A DNA stretch of 11,806 nt from Friedmanniella sp. (GCA_025964935.1 JAOPXW010000190.1:1-11806), one strand, 5' to 3'. Positions 1-6,687 are shown, counted from the first letter of the stretch. Translations and numbers: made by a program. Notes: generated from the letters alone by a model not told the origin.

Positions 1-1
1 C

Positions 2-559
2 AAGATCCCCCGCGCCGCCTGGGTCCTCGGCGCGATGGCCCTGGCCTTCGGGCTGTCCGAGGGCACCGCGGTGGACTGGTCCTCGCTGCACGTCACCGAC
101 GTGGCCCGGGTCGACCCCACCACCGGCGCCCTCGGGCTGGTCGCCGTCACCGCCTTCATGGTGGTCATCCGCCTCGTCGGGGACCGGCTGGTCGCCCGCT
201 TCGGCCGGCGCGCCGTCGTCCGCTTCGGTGGGACCTGCGCGGCGCTCGGGTATCTCGCCGTCACCCTGGTGGACGGCCTGCCGCTGCTGGTCGTCGGCTG
301 GTGCCTGGTCGGGTTCGGGGTCGGCATGATCGCCCCCCAGGTGTACGCCGTGGCCGGCCACATCGGCGGCGGTCGGGTGCTCGCGGTGGTCGTGACCTTC
401 GGCTACGCCGCGTTCCTGATGGGGCCGGCCGTGATGGGCTTCCTGATCCGGCACCTGGGCATCCACCACACGATGGTCGTCCCGGCGGTCCTGTGCGCCG
501 GCATCGTCGCGCTGGCCGCCACCATGCCCAAGAGCGACGACGACCTCGCCGGTCACTGA
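2..559 (+). CDS. MFS transporter, C-terminal part (5' end outside window)
   Basis: This is the 3' end of a membrane transporter gene. The open frame runs from the window edge with no upstream stop, so the ATG at 35 is probably internal. The visible 185 residues are very hydrophobic and form about five to six membrane segments. A loop of the type GDRLVARFGRR, around residues 60-70 of the fragment, matches the conserved motif A loop that opens the second six-helix half of major facilitator superfamily proteins. The segment beginning SEGTAVDWSS is typical of the YbjJ/FucP-like branch of MFS carriers. The substrate cannot be told from this part. The protein ends in a short charged tail (KSDDDLAGH). 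A MarR-family gene follows 63 bases later, and such pairs are often efflux pump plus regulator, so drug or metabolite export is a reasonable inference. Family call is firm; role is open. Confidence 0.85.
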   Translation, partial: KIPRAAWVLGAMALAFGLSEGTAVDWSSLHVTDVARVDPTTGALGLVAVTAFMVVIRLVGDRLVARFGRRAVVRFGGTCAALGYLAVTLVDGLPLLVVGWCLVGFGVGMIAPQVYAVAGHIGGGRVLAVVVTFGYAAFLMGPAVMGFLIRHLGIHHTMVVPAVLCAGIVALAATMPKSDDDLAGH

Positions 560-581
560 CCACCGCGTACGGCGCGGGCGG

Positions 582-601
582 GAGTCTCGACGTCAAGACT
601 C
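582..601. promoter_or_regulatory. Near-perfect 20 bp palindrome, probable MarR operator
   Basis: The sequence GAGTCTCGACGTCAAGACTC is self-complementary except for one mismatched pair (C588 against A595). It lies 22 bases before the marR start codon and overlaps the putative -35 box. Inverted repeats of the TCTTGACGTCAAGA / TCTCGA-type are common operators of actinobacterial MarR proteins, which usually repress their own genes. Autoregulation by the adjacent MarR is inferred, not shown. Confidence 0.7.
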
Positions 602-615
602 TCGGCCCCTAGGGT
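587..615 (+). promoter_or_regulatory. Putative marR promoter (TCGACG - 17 - TAGGGT)
   Basis: A -35-like TCGACG (587-592) is followed after 17 bases by TAGGGT (610-615), which fits the actinobacterial TANNNT -10 pattern. The -10 ends 7 bases before the GTG at 623, so transcription would start at or next to the start codon and the mRNA would be leaderless. The -35 lies inside the palindrome at 582-601, as expected for repression by steric exclusion. The AGGG at 611-614 could instead be read as a ribosome binding site. Confidence 0.5.
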
Positions 616-622
616 GTGGCCT

Positions 623-1120
623 GTGACCGAACAGGACGAGGTCGACCACCTCGTCGAGGCCTGGAGCCGGCAGCGGCCCGACCTGGACGTCAGCCCGATG
701 CAGGTGCTGTCCCGGGTGACCCGGCTGGCCCGGCACCTCGACCGGCAGCGGGCGGAGTCGTTCGGTCGGCACGGTCTGGAGTCCTGGGAGTTCGACGTGC
801 TCGCCGCCCTGCGGCGGGCGGGCGAGCCCTTCCGACTGTCCCCCGGTCGGCTGCTCAAGGAGACCATGGTCACCTCGGGCACGATGACCAACCGGGTGGA
901 CCGGCTGACCGAGCGCGCGCTGGTCGCCCGGGAGCACGACCCCGACGACCGGCGCGGGGTCCGGGTCCGGCTGACCGAGTCCGGGCTGGCCCGGGTGGAC
1001 GCGGCCCTCGCTGATCTGCTGGGAGCCGAGCGGGCCCTGCTCCGCGGGCTCAGCCGGGCCGACCAGCAGACCCTGGCCGCCACCCTGCGCGGGCTGCTGC
1101 TGCCCTACAGCCAGACCTGA
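623..1120 (+). CDS. MarR-family transcriptional regulator
   Basis: A 165-residue winged helix-turn-helix regulator of the size usual for MarR proteins. The DNA-binding core is visible as LSPGRLLKETMVTSGTMTNR, around residues 73-92, followed by the wing DPDDRRGVRVRLTESG, around 107-122. The N- and C-terminal helical parts (SRVTRLARHLDRQR and the last 40 residues) would form the dimer interface. The GTG at 623 is chosen because it gives the normal N-terminus VTEQDE, with AGGG 8 bases upstream or a leaderless start from TAGGGT at 610-615. The in-frame GTG at 614 adds only three residues and has weaker support. It follows the MFS gene on the same strand but probably has its own promoter. The palindrome at 582-601 is its likely binding site. 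A ligand cannot be read from the sequence. Confidence 0.92.
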   Translation: MTEQDEVDHLVEAWSRQRPDLDVSPMQVLSRVTRLARHLDRQRAESFGRHGLESWEFDVLAALRRAGEPFRLSPGRLLKETMVTSGTMTNRVDRLTERALVAREHDPDDRRGVRVRLTESGLARVDAALADLLGAERALLRGLSRADQQTLAATLRGLLLPYSQT

Positions 1121-1144
1121 CGCCCCGCCGCGGTCGGCGGCGCG
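1121..1144. terminator. GC-rich hairpin between convergent marR and ispE
   Basis: The arms CCGCCG (1125-1130) and CGGCGG (1135-1140) pair perfectly around a CGGT loop, and the stem extends by CGC/GCG (1121-1123, 1142-1144) past one C-C mismatch. It fills the 26-base gap between two stop codons facing each other. There is no U-tract on either strand, so it would be a non-canonical, possibly bidirectional terminator of the kind inferred in high-GC actinobacteria. Confidence 0.45.
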
Positions 1145-1146
1145 GG

Positions 1147-2076
1147 TCAGCCGACCAGGCGGGCGCCGACGACGGGGCCGGTGGCCCGGCGTACGGCGCG
1201 ACACAGACCATCGGTGCTGAGCGCCACACTCAGCTCGACCGCGTCCGCCTCGTCGGCCGCCAGGAAGGCACAGGTCGGACCCGAGCCCGAGACCATCGCG
1301 CCCAGGGCGCCGGCCTCGAGCCCCGCCTCGAGCAGCAGCCCCAGCCGGGGCTGCAGGTCCAGCGCGGCCGGCTGCAGGTCGTTGCTCAACGCGGGCCCGA
1401 GCTGCCGGGGGTCACCGCTGCGGAGCGCGTTCATCAGGTCGGCGGGGATCTCGGGGACGGTCGCGTCCGGGCTGAGCTCGTCGAACCGGCGGTAGACCGC
1501 CGGGGTGGACAGGCCCAGGTGACCGAAGGCCAGCACCCAGTGGTAGGTCCCGCGGGCCAGGGCGGGCACGACCTCCTCGCCGCGGCCACTGCCGACGGCC
1601 GTGCCCCCGAGCAGGGCGAAGGGCACGTCGCTGCCGAGCTCGGCCGCCAGCGACCGGAGGGCGTCGGGACCCACGTCGAGGTCCCAGAGGGCCGCGCAGG
1701 CCAGCAGGGCGGCGGCGGCGTTGGACGAGCCGCCGGCCAGACCGCCCGCCACGGGGATGGCCTTGCTGATGGACAGCCGGACCCCCAGCGAGTCGTGGTC
1801 GCCGTGCGTCCGGGCGAGCAGCCGAGCCGCCCGCAGGGCCAGATTGGAGTCGTCGAGGGGGACCTGGGCCACGCCCTCGCCGCTGACGCTGACCTCGAAC
1901 TCCTCGGGGTTCGCCCAGCTGGCGTGCACCTCGTCGTAGAGCGAGACCGCCTGGTAGACGGTGGCCAGCGGGTGGAAGCCGTCAGGTCGCGGCGGGCCGA
2001 CCTTGAGGGCGAGGTTGATCTTGGCCGGCACCCGGACCCGGACACCCACGGGGCTCGGCGGGAGAGGTGAAGCCAT
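1147..2076 (-). CDS. ispE: 4-diphosphocytidyl-2-C-methyl-D-erythritol kinase (IspE)
   Basis: IspE phosphorylates the 2-hydroxyl of CDP-methylerythritol with ATP, a step in the MEP pathway to isopentenyl diphosphate; it is cytoplasmic. The 309-residue product has the GHMP-kinase layout. The substrate-binding start VPAKINLALKVGPPRPDGFH has the conserved Lys at about residue 19. The glycine-rich ATP loop is PVAGGLAGGSSNAAAALLA, around 109-126. ELGSDVPFALLGGTA carries the catalytic Asp near 150, and the C-terminal GHMP segment is AMVSGSGPTCAFLA. Length is normal for the family. The ATG at 2076 gives the right N-terminus. The gene lies 72 bases after rsmA on the same strand, a common actinobacterial order, but a hairpin after rsmA and a -10-like TAGCCT six bases before the ATG suggest its own leaderless transcript. 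Confidence 0.97.
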   Translation of the reverse strand: MASPLPPSPVGVRVRVPAKINLALKVGPPRPDGFHPLATVYQAVSLYDEVHASWANPEEFEVSVSGEGVAQVPLDDSNLALRAARLLARTHGDHDSLGVRLSISKAIPVAGGLAGGSSNAAAALLACAALWDLDVGPDALRSLAAELGSDVPFALLGGTAVGSGRGEEVVPALARGTYHWVLAFGHLGLSTPAVYRRFDELSPDATVPEIPADLMNALRSGDPRQLGPALSNDLQPAALDLQPRLGLLLEAGLEAGALGAMVSGSGPTCAFLAADEADAVELSVALSTDGLCRAVRRATGPVVGARLVG

Positions 2077-2082
2077 CGACCG

Positions 2083-2088
2083 AGGCTA
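2083..2088 (-). promoter_or_regulatory. Putative -10 box of ispE, leaderless
   Basis: On the minus strand TAGCCT is followed by six bases (CGGTCG) and then the ATG of ispE. This fits TANNNT with a transcription start on the start codon. No purine-rich ribosome binding site is seen upstream of the ATG, which supports a leaderless reading. No convincing -35 hexamer is present at the usual distance. Confidence 0.4.
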
Positions 2089-2132
2089 TGCCTTCGACCC
2101 CCGGCACGGCCCGGCGTCTCACGGACCCACTT

Positions 2133-2148
2133 CCGGCCGGGAGGCCGG
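2133..2148 (-). terminator. Hairpin directly after the rsmA stop codon
   Basis: CCGGCC (2133-2138) and GGCCGG (2143-2148) form a perfect 6 bp GC stem with a GGGA loop (TCCC on the minus strand), starting at the base next to the rsmA stop. There is no U-run. It could end or weaken rsmA transcription before ispE, or protect the 3' end. Confidence 0.4.
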
Positions 2149-3027
2149 TCAGACCGGCGGTGCGGGCCAGTCCAGCTGCTCGGCGATGCGCGCGAACTCG
2201 ACCACCCCGAGCATCTCCCCCCGGGTCTGCGGGTCGATGCCGGCGGCCTCGACCGCGGCACTCGCCGCCGCCGACGAGCCGACGAGCCCGGCCAGGGCCG
2301 AGCGCAGCATCTTGCGGCGCTGCGCGAAGGCGGCGTCGACGACGGTGAAGACCTGCTCGCGGGTGGCGGTGGTCTCCGGCGCCGGCCGGCGCCGGATGGA
2401 GACCAGCCCGGAGTCCACGTTGGGCACCGGCCAGAAGACCGTCGGCGGGACGGTGCCCACCCGGGCGGTGTCGGCCCACCAGGCCATCTTGACCGAGGGG
2501 ATGCCGTAGATCTTGGAGCCCGGACGGGCGGCCAGCCGGTCGGCCACCTCGGCCTGGACCATCACCAGCCCGCGCTCCCAGCTGGCGAAGGTGGCCAGCA
2601 GGTGCAGGATCACCGGCACCGACACGTTGTACGGCAGGTTGGCCACCACCGCCGTCGGCGGCTCAGGGAGCTCGGTGACCCGCAGGGCGTCGGCGGTGAT
2701 CACGCTCAGCGACGCGGCCCGCTCCGGCATCCGGGCCGCCACCGTCCGCGGCAGCTCGTCGGCCAGCAGCTCGTCGATCTCGATGGCCACGACCGACCGG
2801 GCCGTCTCCAGCAGACCCAGGGTCAACGAGCCCAGCCCGGGCCCGATCTCCAGGACGACGTCGTCGGGGCCCACCCCGGAGACGGCGACGATGCGTCGTA
2901 CGGTGTTGGCGTCGGTGACGAAGTTCTGACCCCGCTGCTTGGTCGGGCGCAGACCCAGACGGCCCGCCACCTCCCGCACGGAGGTGGGGTCGAGGAGGCT
3001 CAGCGCAGACCAAGCTTCGCGGTGCAC
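2149..3027 (-). CDS. rsmA: 16S rRNA (adenine1518-N6/adenine1519-N6)-dimethyltransferase (RsmA/KsgA)
   Basis: This enzyme dimethylates two adjacent adenines in the 3' terminal hairpin of 16S rRNA using S-adenosylmethionine, late in 30S maturation. With the GTG at 3027 the product is 292 residues, as usual. Visible motifs are [18 protein letters not shown] (about 30-47), the SAM-binding loop [17 protein letters not shown] (58-74) with the acidic AIEID (81-85), the catalytic NLPYN (130-134), and the C-terminal [14 protein letters not shown] (234-247). The frame stays open upstream to 3135, but that stretch lies inside rpfB and looks like a low-complexity shadow ([15 protein letters not shown]). 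GTG 3027 is the closest usable start that keeps the usual leader [23 protein letters not shown] 2979 is a shorter alternative. The chosen start overlaps the rpfB 3' end by 28 bases, so the two are probably co-transcribed and translationally coupled. Confidence 0.95.
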   Translation of the reverse strand: MHREAWSALSLLDPTSVREVAGRLGLRPTKQRGQNFVTDANTVRRIVAVSGVGPDDVVLEIGPGLGSLTLGLLETARSVVAIEIDELLADELPRTVAARMPERAASLSVITADALRVTELPEPPTAVVANLPYNVSVPVILHLLATFASWERGLVMVQAEVADRLAARPGSKIYGIPSVKMAWWADTARVGTVPPTVFWPVPNVDSGLVSIRRRPAPETTATREQVFTVVDAAFAQRRKMLRSALAGLVGSSAAASAAVEAAGIDPQTRGEMLGVVEFARIAEQLDWPAPPV

Positions 3028-4109
3028 GCGGGCCAGGCGCCCCAGCCCTGAGCGGCCTGGATCTTCTTGGCCACGGCGATCTGGGCGGCCCGGCTGGCCT
3101 GGTTGGGCATCCCGCTGCCGCCGTACGCCCGCCACGTGCTGAGGCTGAACTGCAGCCCGCCGTAGAAGCCGTTGCCGGTGTTGATGGACCAGTTCCCGCC
3201 CGACTCGCAGGCGGCGATCTTGTCCCAGACACCGCCGGAGGCCACGCTCGGCGCGCTCGAACCGGAGGAGACGGCCTTCTTCGCCTTGGTCCCGACGAGG
3301 ACCACCTGGGTCCGGGGCCGGCTGGTGACCCGGCTCGACACCGTGGTCGTCTTGGTGGTCCGGCCGTTCTCGGTGACCACCTTGTAGGTGGTCGTCCGCG
3401 ACCCCGCCCGGCCGGTCGTGGTGACCTTGGTCGTGCCGGCGGTCAGACCGGCGCTGGACTTGCGCACCGTGTCGTAGCCGATCGAGGTCGTCCTGGTGAG
3501 GTTCTTGGCCTCGACCTTGGTCCAGGTCAGCGTGGCGCCGTCGACCAGGGGCGCGGTGAGCGCCTTGTTCACCTTGTCGTCGGCGTCAGGGGTGACCTTC
3601 GCCTGGGCCAGCGCGGCCCCGACGGTGCCGGCGGTCGTGGTCAGGCTGCGCTTCTTGCCCGCCGCCACGACGGTGACCTTCTTCTGGGTGGCGATGGTGA
3701 CGTCCAGCCCCTGCCGGCCGATGGCGGTGCTGCGGCTGGTGGAGAACGCCGCCCCGGTCGTGTCGATGCCCAGCGAGGCGATGGCCTGGTCGAGGCTGGT
3801 GGCGGTGGTCCAGACGGTCTGGGGCTTGCCGTCGACGGTGAAGGTGACGGCGCGGCCGTACTGCACCGCGACGCGGGTGCCGTCGGTGAGCGGGGCCGAG
3901 GGGCTTGGGGCCACCACGTCATGCTCGGTGACCGCGATGCCCTTGCTGGCCAGCAGGTCCCCGACCGTGCCGGCGGTTGTGCTCACGTCGGCGGCCTGGC
4001 CGTCGACGGACAGCGTGACGTCCTTGTTCGAGGTGACGTACCCGAAGGCCCCACCCGCGAGGGCGAGGGTCGTGGCTCCGGCCACAACGACAGGGATGAT
4101 CTTCCGCAC
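3000..4109 (-). CDS. rpfB: Resuscitation-promoting factor RpfB-like transglycosylase
   Basis: A secreted or membrane-anchored peptidoglycan-cleaving enzyme of the Rpf family, known to promote outgrowth of dormant actinobacteria. The 369 residues show, in order: an N-terminal hydrophobic export segment ([20 protein letters not shown], 1-20); three DUF348 repeats (about 30-70, 86-126, 142-182); a G5 domain (about 203-275) ending VVLVGTK; a short Ser/Gly/Ala linker (280-293); and the lysozyme-like Rpf domain (293-369). In the Rpf domain, [20 protein letters not shown] carries the catalytic Glu302 and Cys301, which can pair with Cys362 in WPACTAKLG. Unlike M. tuberculosis RpfB as I recall it, no lipobox cysteine follows the hydrophobic segment. 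The GTG at 4109 has GGGAG four bases upstream. It has a probable own promoter (4198-4203) and an 80-base leader with a hairpin, and overlaps rsmA downstream. Confidence 0.96.
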   Translation of the reverse strand: MRKIIPVVVAGATTLALAGGAFGYVTSNKDVTLSVDGQAADVSTTAGTVGDLLASKGIAVTEHDVVAPSPSAPLTDGTRVAVQYGRAVTFTVDGKPQTVWTTATSLDQAIASLGIDTTGAAFSTSRSTAIGRQGLDVTIATQKKVTVVAAGKKRSLTTTAGTVGAALAQAKVTPDADDKVNKALTAPLVDGATLTWTKVEAKNLTRTTSIGYDTVRKSSAGLTAGTTKVTTTGRAGSRTTTYKVVTENGRTTKTTTVSSRVTSRPRTQVVLVGTKAKKAVSSGSSAPSVASGGVWDKIAACESGGNWSINTGNGFYGGLQFSLSTWRAYGGSGMPNQASRAAQIAVAKKIQAAQGWGAWPACTAKLGLR

Positions 4110-4160
4110 AGTGCTCCCAACATGGCCGCGATGTCCTGCCCGCCGGCCGTGGATGGTTCA

Positions 4161-4183
4161 GGAGCGGCGTCAGCGCCTGCTCC
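4161..4183 (-). other. Hairpin in the rpfB leader
   Basis: On the minus strand GGAGC-A-GGCG and CGCC-GCTCC pair to give nine base pairs with a single bulged A and a CTGA tetraloop. It lies some 50-75 bases before the rpfB start, within the transcript predicted from the -10 at 4198-4203. rpf leaders in several actinobacteria carry c-di-AMP riboswitches, but I could not match the conserved parts of that motif here. Confidence 0.4.
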
Positions 4184-4189
4184 CCAATG

Positions 4190-4206
4190 GTCACGAAATA
4201 GTAACG
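4190..4206. promoter_or_regulatory. GTCACG/GTAACG direct repeat, MtrA-box-like
   Basis: On the plus strand GTCACG (4190-4195) and GTAACG (4201-4206) are direct repeats with an 11-base period, placing both on one face of the helix. They flank and overlap the rpfB -10. Direct repeats of GT(A/C)AC-type with this period resemble sites described for MtrA, the response regulator that controls rpfB and other wall hydrolases in actinobacteria. Assignment to MtrA is an inference from pattern and from the gene controlled. Confidence 0.45.
4198..4203 (-). promoter_or_regulatory. Putative -10 box of rpfB (TACTAT)
   Basis: TACTAT on the minus strand is a good match to TANNNT in an otherwise GC-rich region, and lies in a locally AT-rich patch (GTTACTATTTCG). 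Transcription would start near 4191, giving a leader of about 80 bases before the GTG at 4109. No strong -35 is seen, which fits an activated promoter. The surrounding GTCAC/GTAAC repeat may provide activator contacts. Confidence 0.5.
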
Positions 4207-4259
4207 GTTCGCGGGACGCCCGCCCTAATCCGCGCATTACCAGACGCTGCGGTGGTCCT

Positions 4260-4284
4260 GTCGGCGCCCCGCCGCCGGGCCGAC
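4260..4284 (-). terminator. Hairpin directly after the nitroreductase stop codon
   Basis: GTCGGC (4260-4265) and GCCGAC (4279-4284) pair with a 13-base GC-rich loop, next to the stop codon at 4285. There is no U-tract. Its position before the rpfB promoter suggests it ends the rsmI-tatD-nitroreductase transcript. Confidence 0.4.
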
Positions 4285-4893
4285 TCAGCCCGGGCGTCCC
4301 CAGTGCGACCGGTGCACCAGGTCGTCGGCCGCCCGACGCGGCCGCCGGGTGGGCGAGCCGGACGGCGTGACGTCGGGAGCCGGGTAGCCGAGGCTGACGA
4401 CGCCGACGCAGAGCTGGTCGGGCGGGACCCCGAACCGTCGCCGGACCGCCGCCACCCGGTCCACCGGCACCCCGAAGAAACAGCCCCCCAGACCGCGGTC
4501 CACCACGCTGAGCAGGGCGGCCAGGGCACTCATCCCGGCGTCCACGTACCAGTAGGGCGCCGACCACCGACCCAGGTCGCGGTCGACCCAGCCCTTGTCC
4601 GGCTCGGCGTAGCGGTCGGCGTACGCGGCGGCGCTGGTCCACAGCAGGACCAGGACGGGCGCGGTCCGCATCCCGCGCAGCCAGCGGCTCTCCCCCTCGG
4701 CGCAGTCGTCCCAGAACGCGTCCCGGTCGACCTCGGCGGTCAGCACCAGCAGCGAGACGGCCTGGGTGAAGCCGGCCGACGGGGTTCGCAGCGCCGCGGC
4801 GAGCACGGCCTCCAGGTCCTCGGCGGGGACCGGCCGGTCGGGGTCGTAGGAGCGGACCATCCGGCGCCGCCGTAGGACCTCGGTCAGCTCCAC
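4285..4893 (-). CDS. Nitroreductase-family protein (FMN-dependent)
   Basis: A 202-residue protein of the nitroreductase fold, whose members bind FMN as dimers and reduce nitro groups, quinones, enones or other acceptors with NAD(P)H. Family marks are the N-terminal RRRRMVRSYDPDRPVPAEDLE (8-28) with the FMN phosphate-contacting arginines, the PSAGFTQAVSLLVL segment (38-51), the dimer-core helix DAGMSALAALLSVVDRGLGGCFFGVP (118-143), and the late VGVVSLGYPAPD (164-175). Length is usual. The substrate cannot be predicted. The GTG at 4893 is preceded by GAGGCGGGG and lies 16 bases after tatD, so the two share a transcript. In the comparable M. tuberculosis cluster I recall no nitroreductase between tatD and rpfB, so this looks like a lineage-specific insertion into a conserved order. 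The arginine-rich C-terminus (RRPRRAADDLVHRSHWGRPG) has no clear role. Confidence 0.9.
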   Translation of the reverse strand: MELTEVLRRRRMVRSYDPDRPVPAEDLEAVLAAALRTPSAGFTQAVSLLVLTAEVDRDAFWDDCAEGESRWLRGMRTAPVLVLLWTSAAAYADRYAEPDKGWVDRDLGRWSAPYWYVDAGMSALAALLSVVDRGLGGCFFGVPVDRVAAVRRRFGVPPDQLCVGVVSLGYPAPDVTPSGSPTRRPRRAADDLVHRSHWGRPG

Positions 4894-4909
4894 GGCGCGC
4901 AGCCCCGCC

Positions 4910-5734
4910 TCACCAGGCGCCCCCGAAGGCGGCCTCGGCGTTGGCGTCCAGGGCCCGGCACAGCCCGTCGAGGTCCCGCCCGAGGGTCGCGGCCAGGAAC
5001 CGCACGGTCAGCGGCACCAGGTAGGAGGCGTTGGGCCGTCCGCGGAGCGGGGTGGGGGTCAGGAAGGGGGCGTCGGTCTCCACCAGGACCCGGTCCGGCG
5101 GCGTCACGGCCAGGGCGTCGCGCAGGTGGTGGTTGTTCTTGAAGGTGACGGTGCCCGCGAAGGACAGGTACGCCCCGCGGTCCAGGCACGCCCGGGCGAA
5201 GTCGGCGTCCCCGGAGTAGCAGTGCATCACCATTCGGTCCGGCACACCCTCGGCGTCGAGCACGTCGAGCACGTCGGCGTGCGCGTCGCGGTCGTGGATC
5301 ACCAGGGTCTTGTCGTACCGCCCGGCGAGGGCGATGTGGGCGGCGAACGACTCCCGCTGCCGGGCCTGCGCGTCCGCCTCGGTGGTGCGGAAGTAGTCCA
5401 GACCGGTCTCCCCCACGCCGCGTACGCGGTCCGCCCCGGCCAGCGCCTCGATCGCGGCCAGGCCGTCGGCCAGCCCCGCGCCCAGCCGGGCGGCGTCGTT
5501 GGGGTGCAGGGCGACGCTGGCCACGACGGCGTCGAACCGCTGGGCCGCCGCGACGGCCCAGCGCGAGCCCTCGACGTCACAGCCCACCTGGACCAGGCGG
5601 GTGACCCCGACCGAGGCGGCGCGGGCCAGGGCGTCGGCGGGCTCCAGGCCGGACACCTCCTGGGTCACGTCGAGGTGGCAGTGGGTGTCGACCACCGGGG
5701 ACGGCAGCGGGTCGGGACGGTCGGGCAGCGGCAC
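4910..5734 (-). CDS. tatD: TatD-family metal-dependent hydrolase
   Basis: A 274-residue TIM-barrel hydrolase of the TatD family. Family members are cytoplasmic DNases that use two divalent metal ions; the exact role in actinobacteria is not settled. All metal ligands are present: VDTHCHLD (His18, His20), GETGLDYF (Glu109), VIHDRDAH (His147), MHCYSGD (His171), and VETDAPFLTP (Asp221). Full length for the family. GTG 5734 is chosen for the AGGGTGG run just upstream. The rsmI stop is 12 bases before it and the nitroreductase gene 16 bases after its end, so it is the middle gene of a three-gene unit. M. tuberculosis has metG between the rsmI and tatD homologues (as I recall); here it is absent. 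Confidence 0.95.
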   Translation of the reverse strand: MPLPDRPDPLPSPVVDTHCHLDVTQEVSGLEPADALARAASVGVTRLVQVGCDVEGSRWAVAAAQRFDAVVASVALHPNDAARLGAGLADGLAAIEALAGADRVRGVGETGLDYFRTTEADAQARQRESFAAHIALAGRYDKTLVIHDRDAHADVLDVLDAEGVPDRMVMHCYSGDADFARACLDRGAYLSFAGTVTFKNNHHLRDALAVTPPDRVLVETDAPFLTPTPLRGRPNASYLVPLTVRFLAATLGRDLDGLCRALDANAEAAFGGAW

Positions 5735-5746
5735 CCCACCACCCTG

Positions 5747-6598
5747 TCAGACCGGGCGGACCAGCGGCAGCGCGCGCTCGTACAAGGCGTTCTTGGCCAG
5801 CCCCTCCTCCGCCGCCACCTGGGCCACGGCGGGCTTGAGCCGCAGTCCTTCCCGGACCAGCTCGGCGACGGTCCGGGCGGCCTGGTCCAGGTCGACGGTC
5901 CGCGGCGCGGCCCCGGCGACGACGAGGGTGACCTCCCCGCGGACCTCGTGGGCGGCCCAGGCCACCAGGTCGGCCAGCGGGCCGCGTCGGATCTCCTCGT
6001 ACGTCTTGGTCAGCTCCCGGCAGACCGCACCCGACCGGTCGGGCCCGAACGCCTCCGCCATCGCCGCCAGCGTCTCCGCCGTCCGGTGCGGGGCCTCGAA
6101 GAAGACCATGGTGCGGGGCTCGGCGACCAGCTCGGCCAGCCGGCGGGCCCGTTCGCCGCCCTTGCGGGGCAGGAAGCCCTCGAAGCAGAAGCGGTCCACC
6201 GGCAGCCCGGACACGGCCAGGGCGGTGAGTACGGCTGAGGGCCCCGGCACCGCGGTGACCCGGAAGCCCCGCTCGACGGCGGCCACCACCAGCCGGTAGC
6301 CGGGGTCGGAGACCGAGGGCATCCCGGCGTCGGTGACCAGCACCACCCGGGCCCCCTCGGCCAGTGCCGCCAGCAGCTCGGGAGTCCGGCCGGCCTCGTT
6401 GCCCTCGAAGTAGGACAGCACCCGGGCCGAGGTCTCGATTCCGAGCCGCTCCATCAGCCGCCGCAGCCTCCGGGTGTCCTCGGCCGCGATCACGTCCGCG
6501 CCGCGGAGCTCGGCCAGCAGCCGGGGCGAGGCGTCCTCGGTGTCGCCGATGGGGGTGCCCGCCAGCACCACCACCCCGGGTCCGGCTGGGTCGGTCAT
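5747..6598 (-). CDS. rsmI: 16S rRNA (cytidine1402-2'-O)-methyltransferase RsmI
   Basis: RsmI adds the 2'-O-methyl group to C1402 in the decoding centre of 16S rRNA, with S-adenosylmethionine as donor. The 283-residue product has the tetrapyrrole-methylase fold and the RsmI signatures: [18 protein letters not shown] (9-26), [12 protein letters not shown] (38-49), [15 protein letters not shown] (89-103), [17 protein letters not shown] (117-133), [13 protein letters not shown] (138-150), FFEAPHR (166-172) and the [13 protein letters not shown] stretch (194-206). Length is normal. The ATG at 6598 gives the standard start. No good ribosome binding site is visible: GGGA lies only three bases from the ATG, and a weak CACCCT six bases before the ATG could be a -10. 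It is the first gene of the minus-strand block and diverges from pmt across a repeat-filled 245 bp region, an arrangement also present in mycobacteria. Confidence 0.97.
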   Translation of the reverse strand: MTDPAGPGVVVLAGTPIGDTEDASPRLLAELRGADVIAAEDTRRLRRLMERLGIETSARVLSYFEGNEAGRTPELLAALAEGARVVLVTDAGMPSVSDPGYRLVVAAVERGFRVTAVPGPSAVLTALAVSGLPVDRFCFEGFLPRKGGERARRLAELVAEPRTMVFFEAPHRTAETLAAMAEAFGPDRSGAVCRELTKTYEEIRRGPLADLVAWAAHEVRGEVTLVVAGAAPRTVDLDQAARTVAELVREGLRLKPAVAQVAAEEGLAKNALYERALPLVRPV

Positions 6599-6643
6599 GG
6601 TCCCAGGGTGGCAGACGGCTTCCCGACCGGGCGCCGTACGGCC

Positions 6644-6687
6644 GGTGGTCGGGCGGTGGTCGGGCGGTGGTCGGGCGGTGGTCGGGC
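6644..6687. repeat. Tandem repeat, four perfect copies of an 11-mer
   Basis: GGTGGTCGGGC is repeated four times without a change (6644-6654, 6655-6665, 6666-6676, 6677-6687). The 11-base period matches one helical turn, so each copy faces the same side of the DNA. Just before it, CCCGACC (6622-6628) is an inverted partner of the GGTCGGG core, and GCCGTACGGC (6633-6642) is a perfect 10 bp palindrome. The array lies 46 bases upstream of the rsmI start. It could be a protein-binding array or a slippage-prone tract; nothing in the sequence decides. Confidence 0.9.

Noticed and set aside
3028..3135. Longer rsmA with start at 3135
   Set aside because: The extra 36 residues lie within the Rpf domain coding region in another frame and do not resemble known RsmA N-termini.
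3919..4194. Possible upstream open frame in the rpfB leader (GTG at 4194, 91 codons)
   Set aside because: It starts at or before the predicted transcription start, has no ribosome binding site, and overlaps rpfB for most of its length.
4110..4284. c-di-AMP (ydaO-type) riboswitch before rpfB
   Set aside because: Expected from related genes, but the conserved blocks could not be found and the leader predicted from the -10 is too short for the usual fold.
3496..4875. A 459-codon plus-strand open frame opposite rpfB and the nitroreductase gene
   Set aside because: No domain, low-complexity composition, and it runs antisense through two clear genes and the rpfB promoter region.
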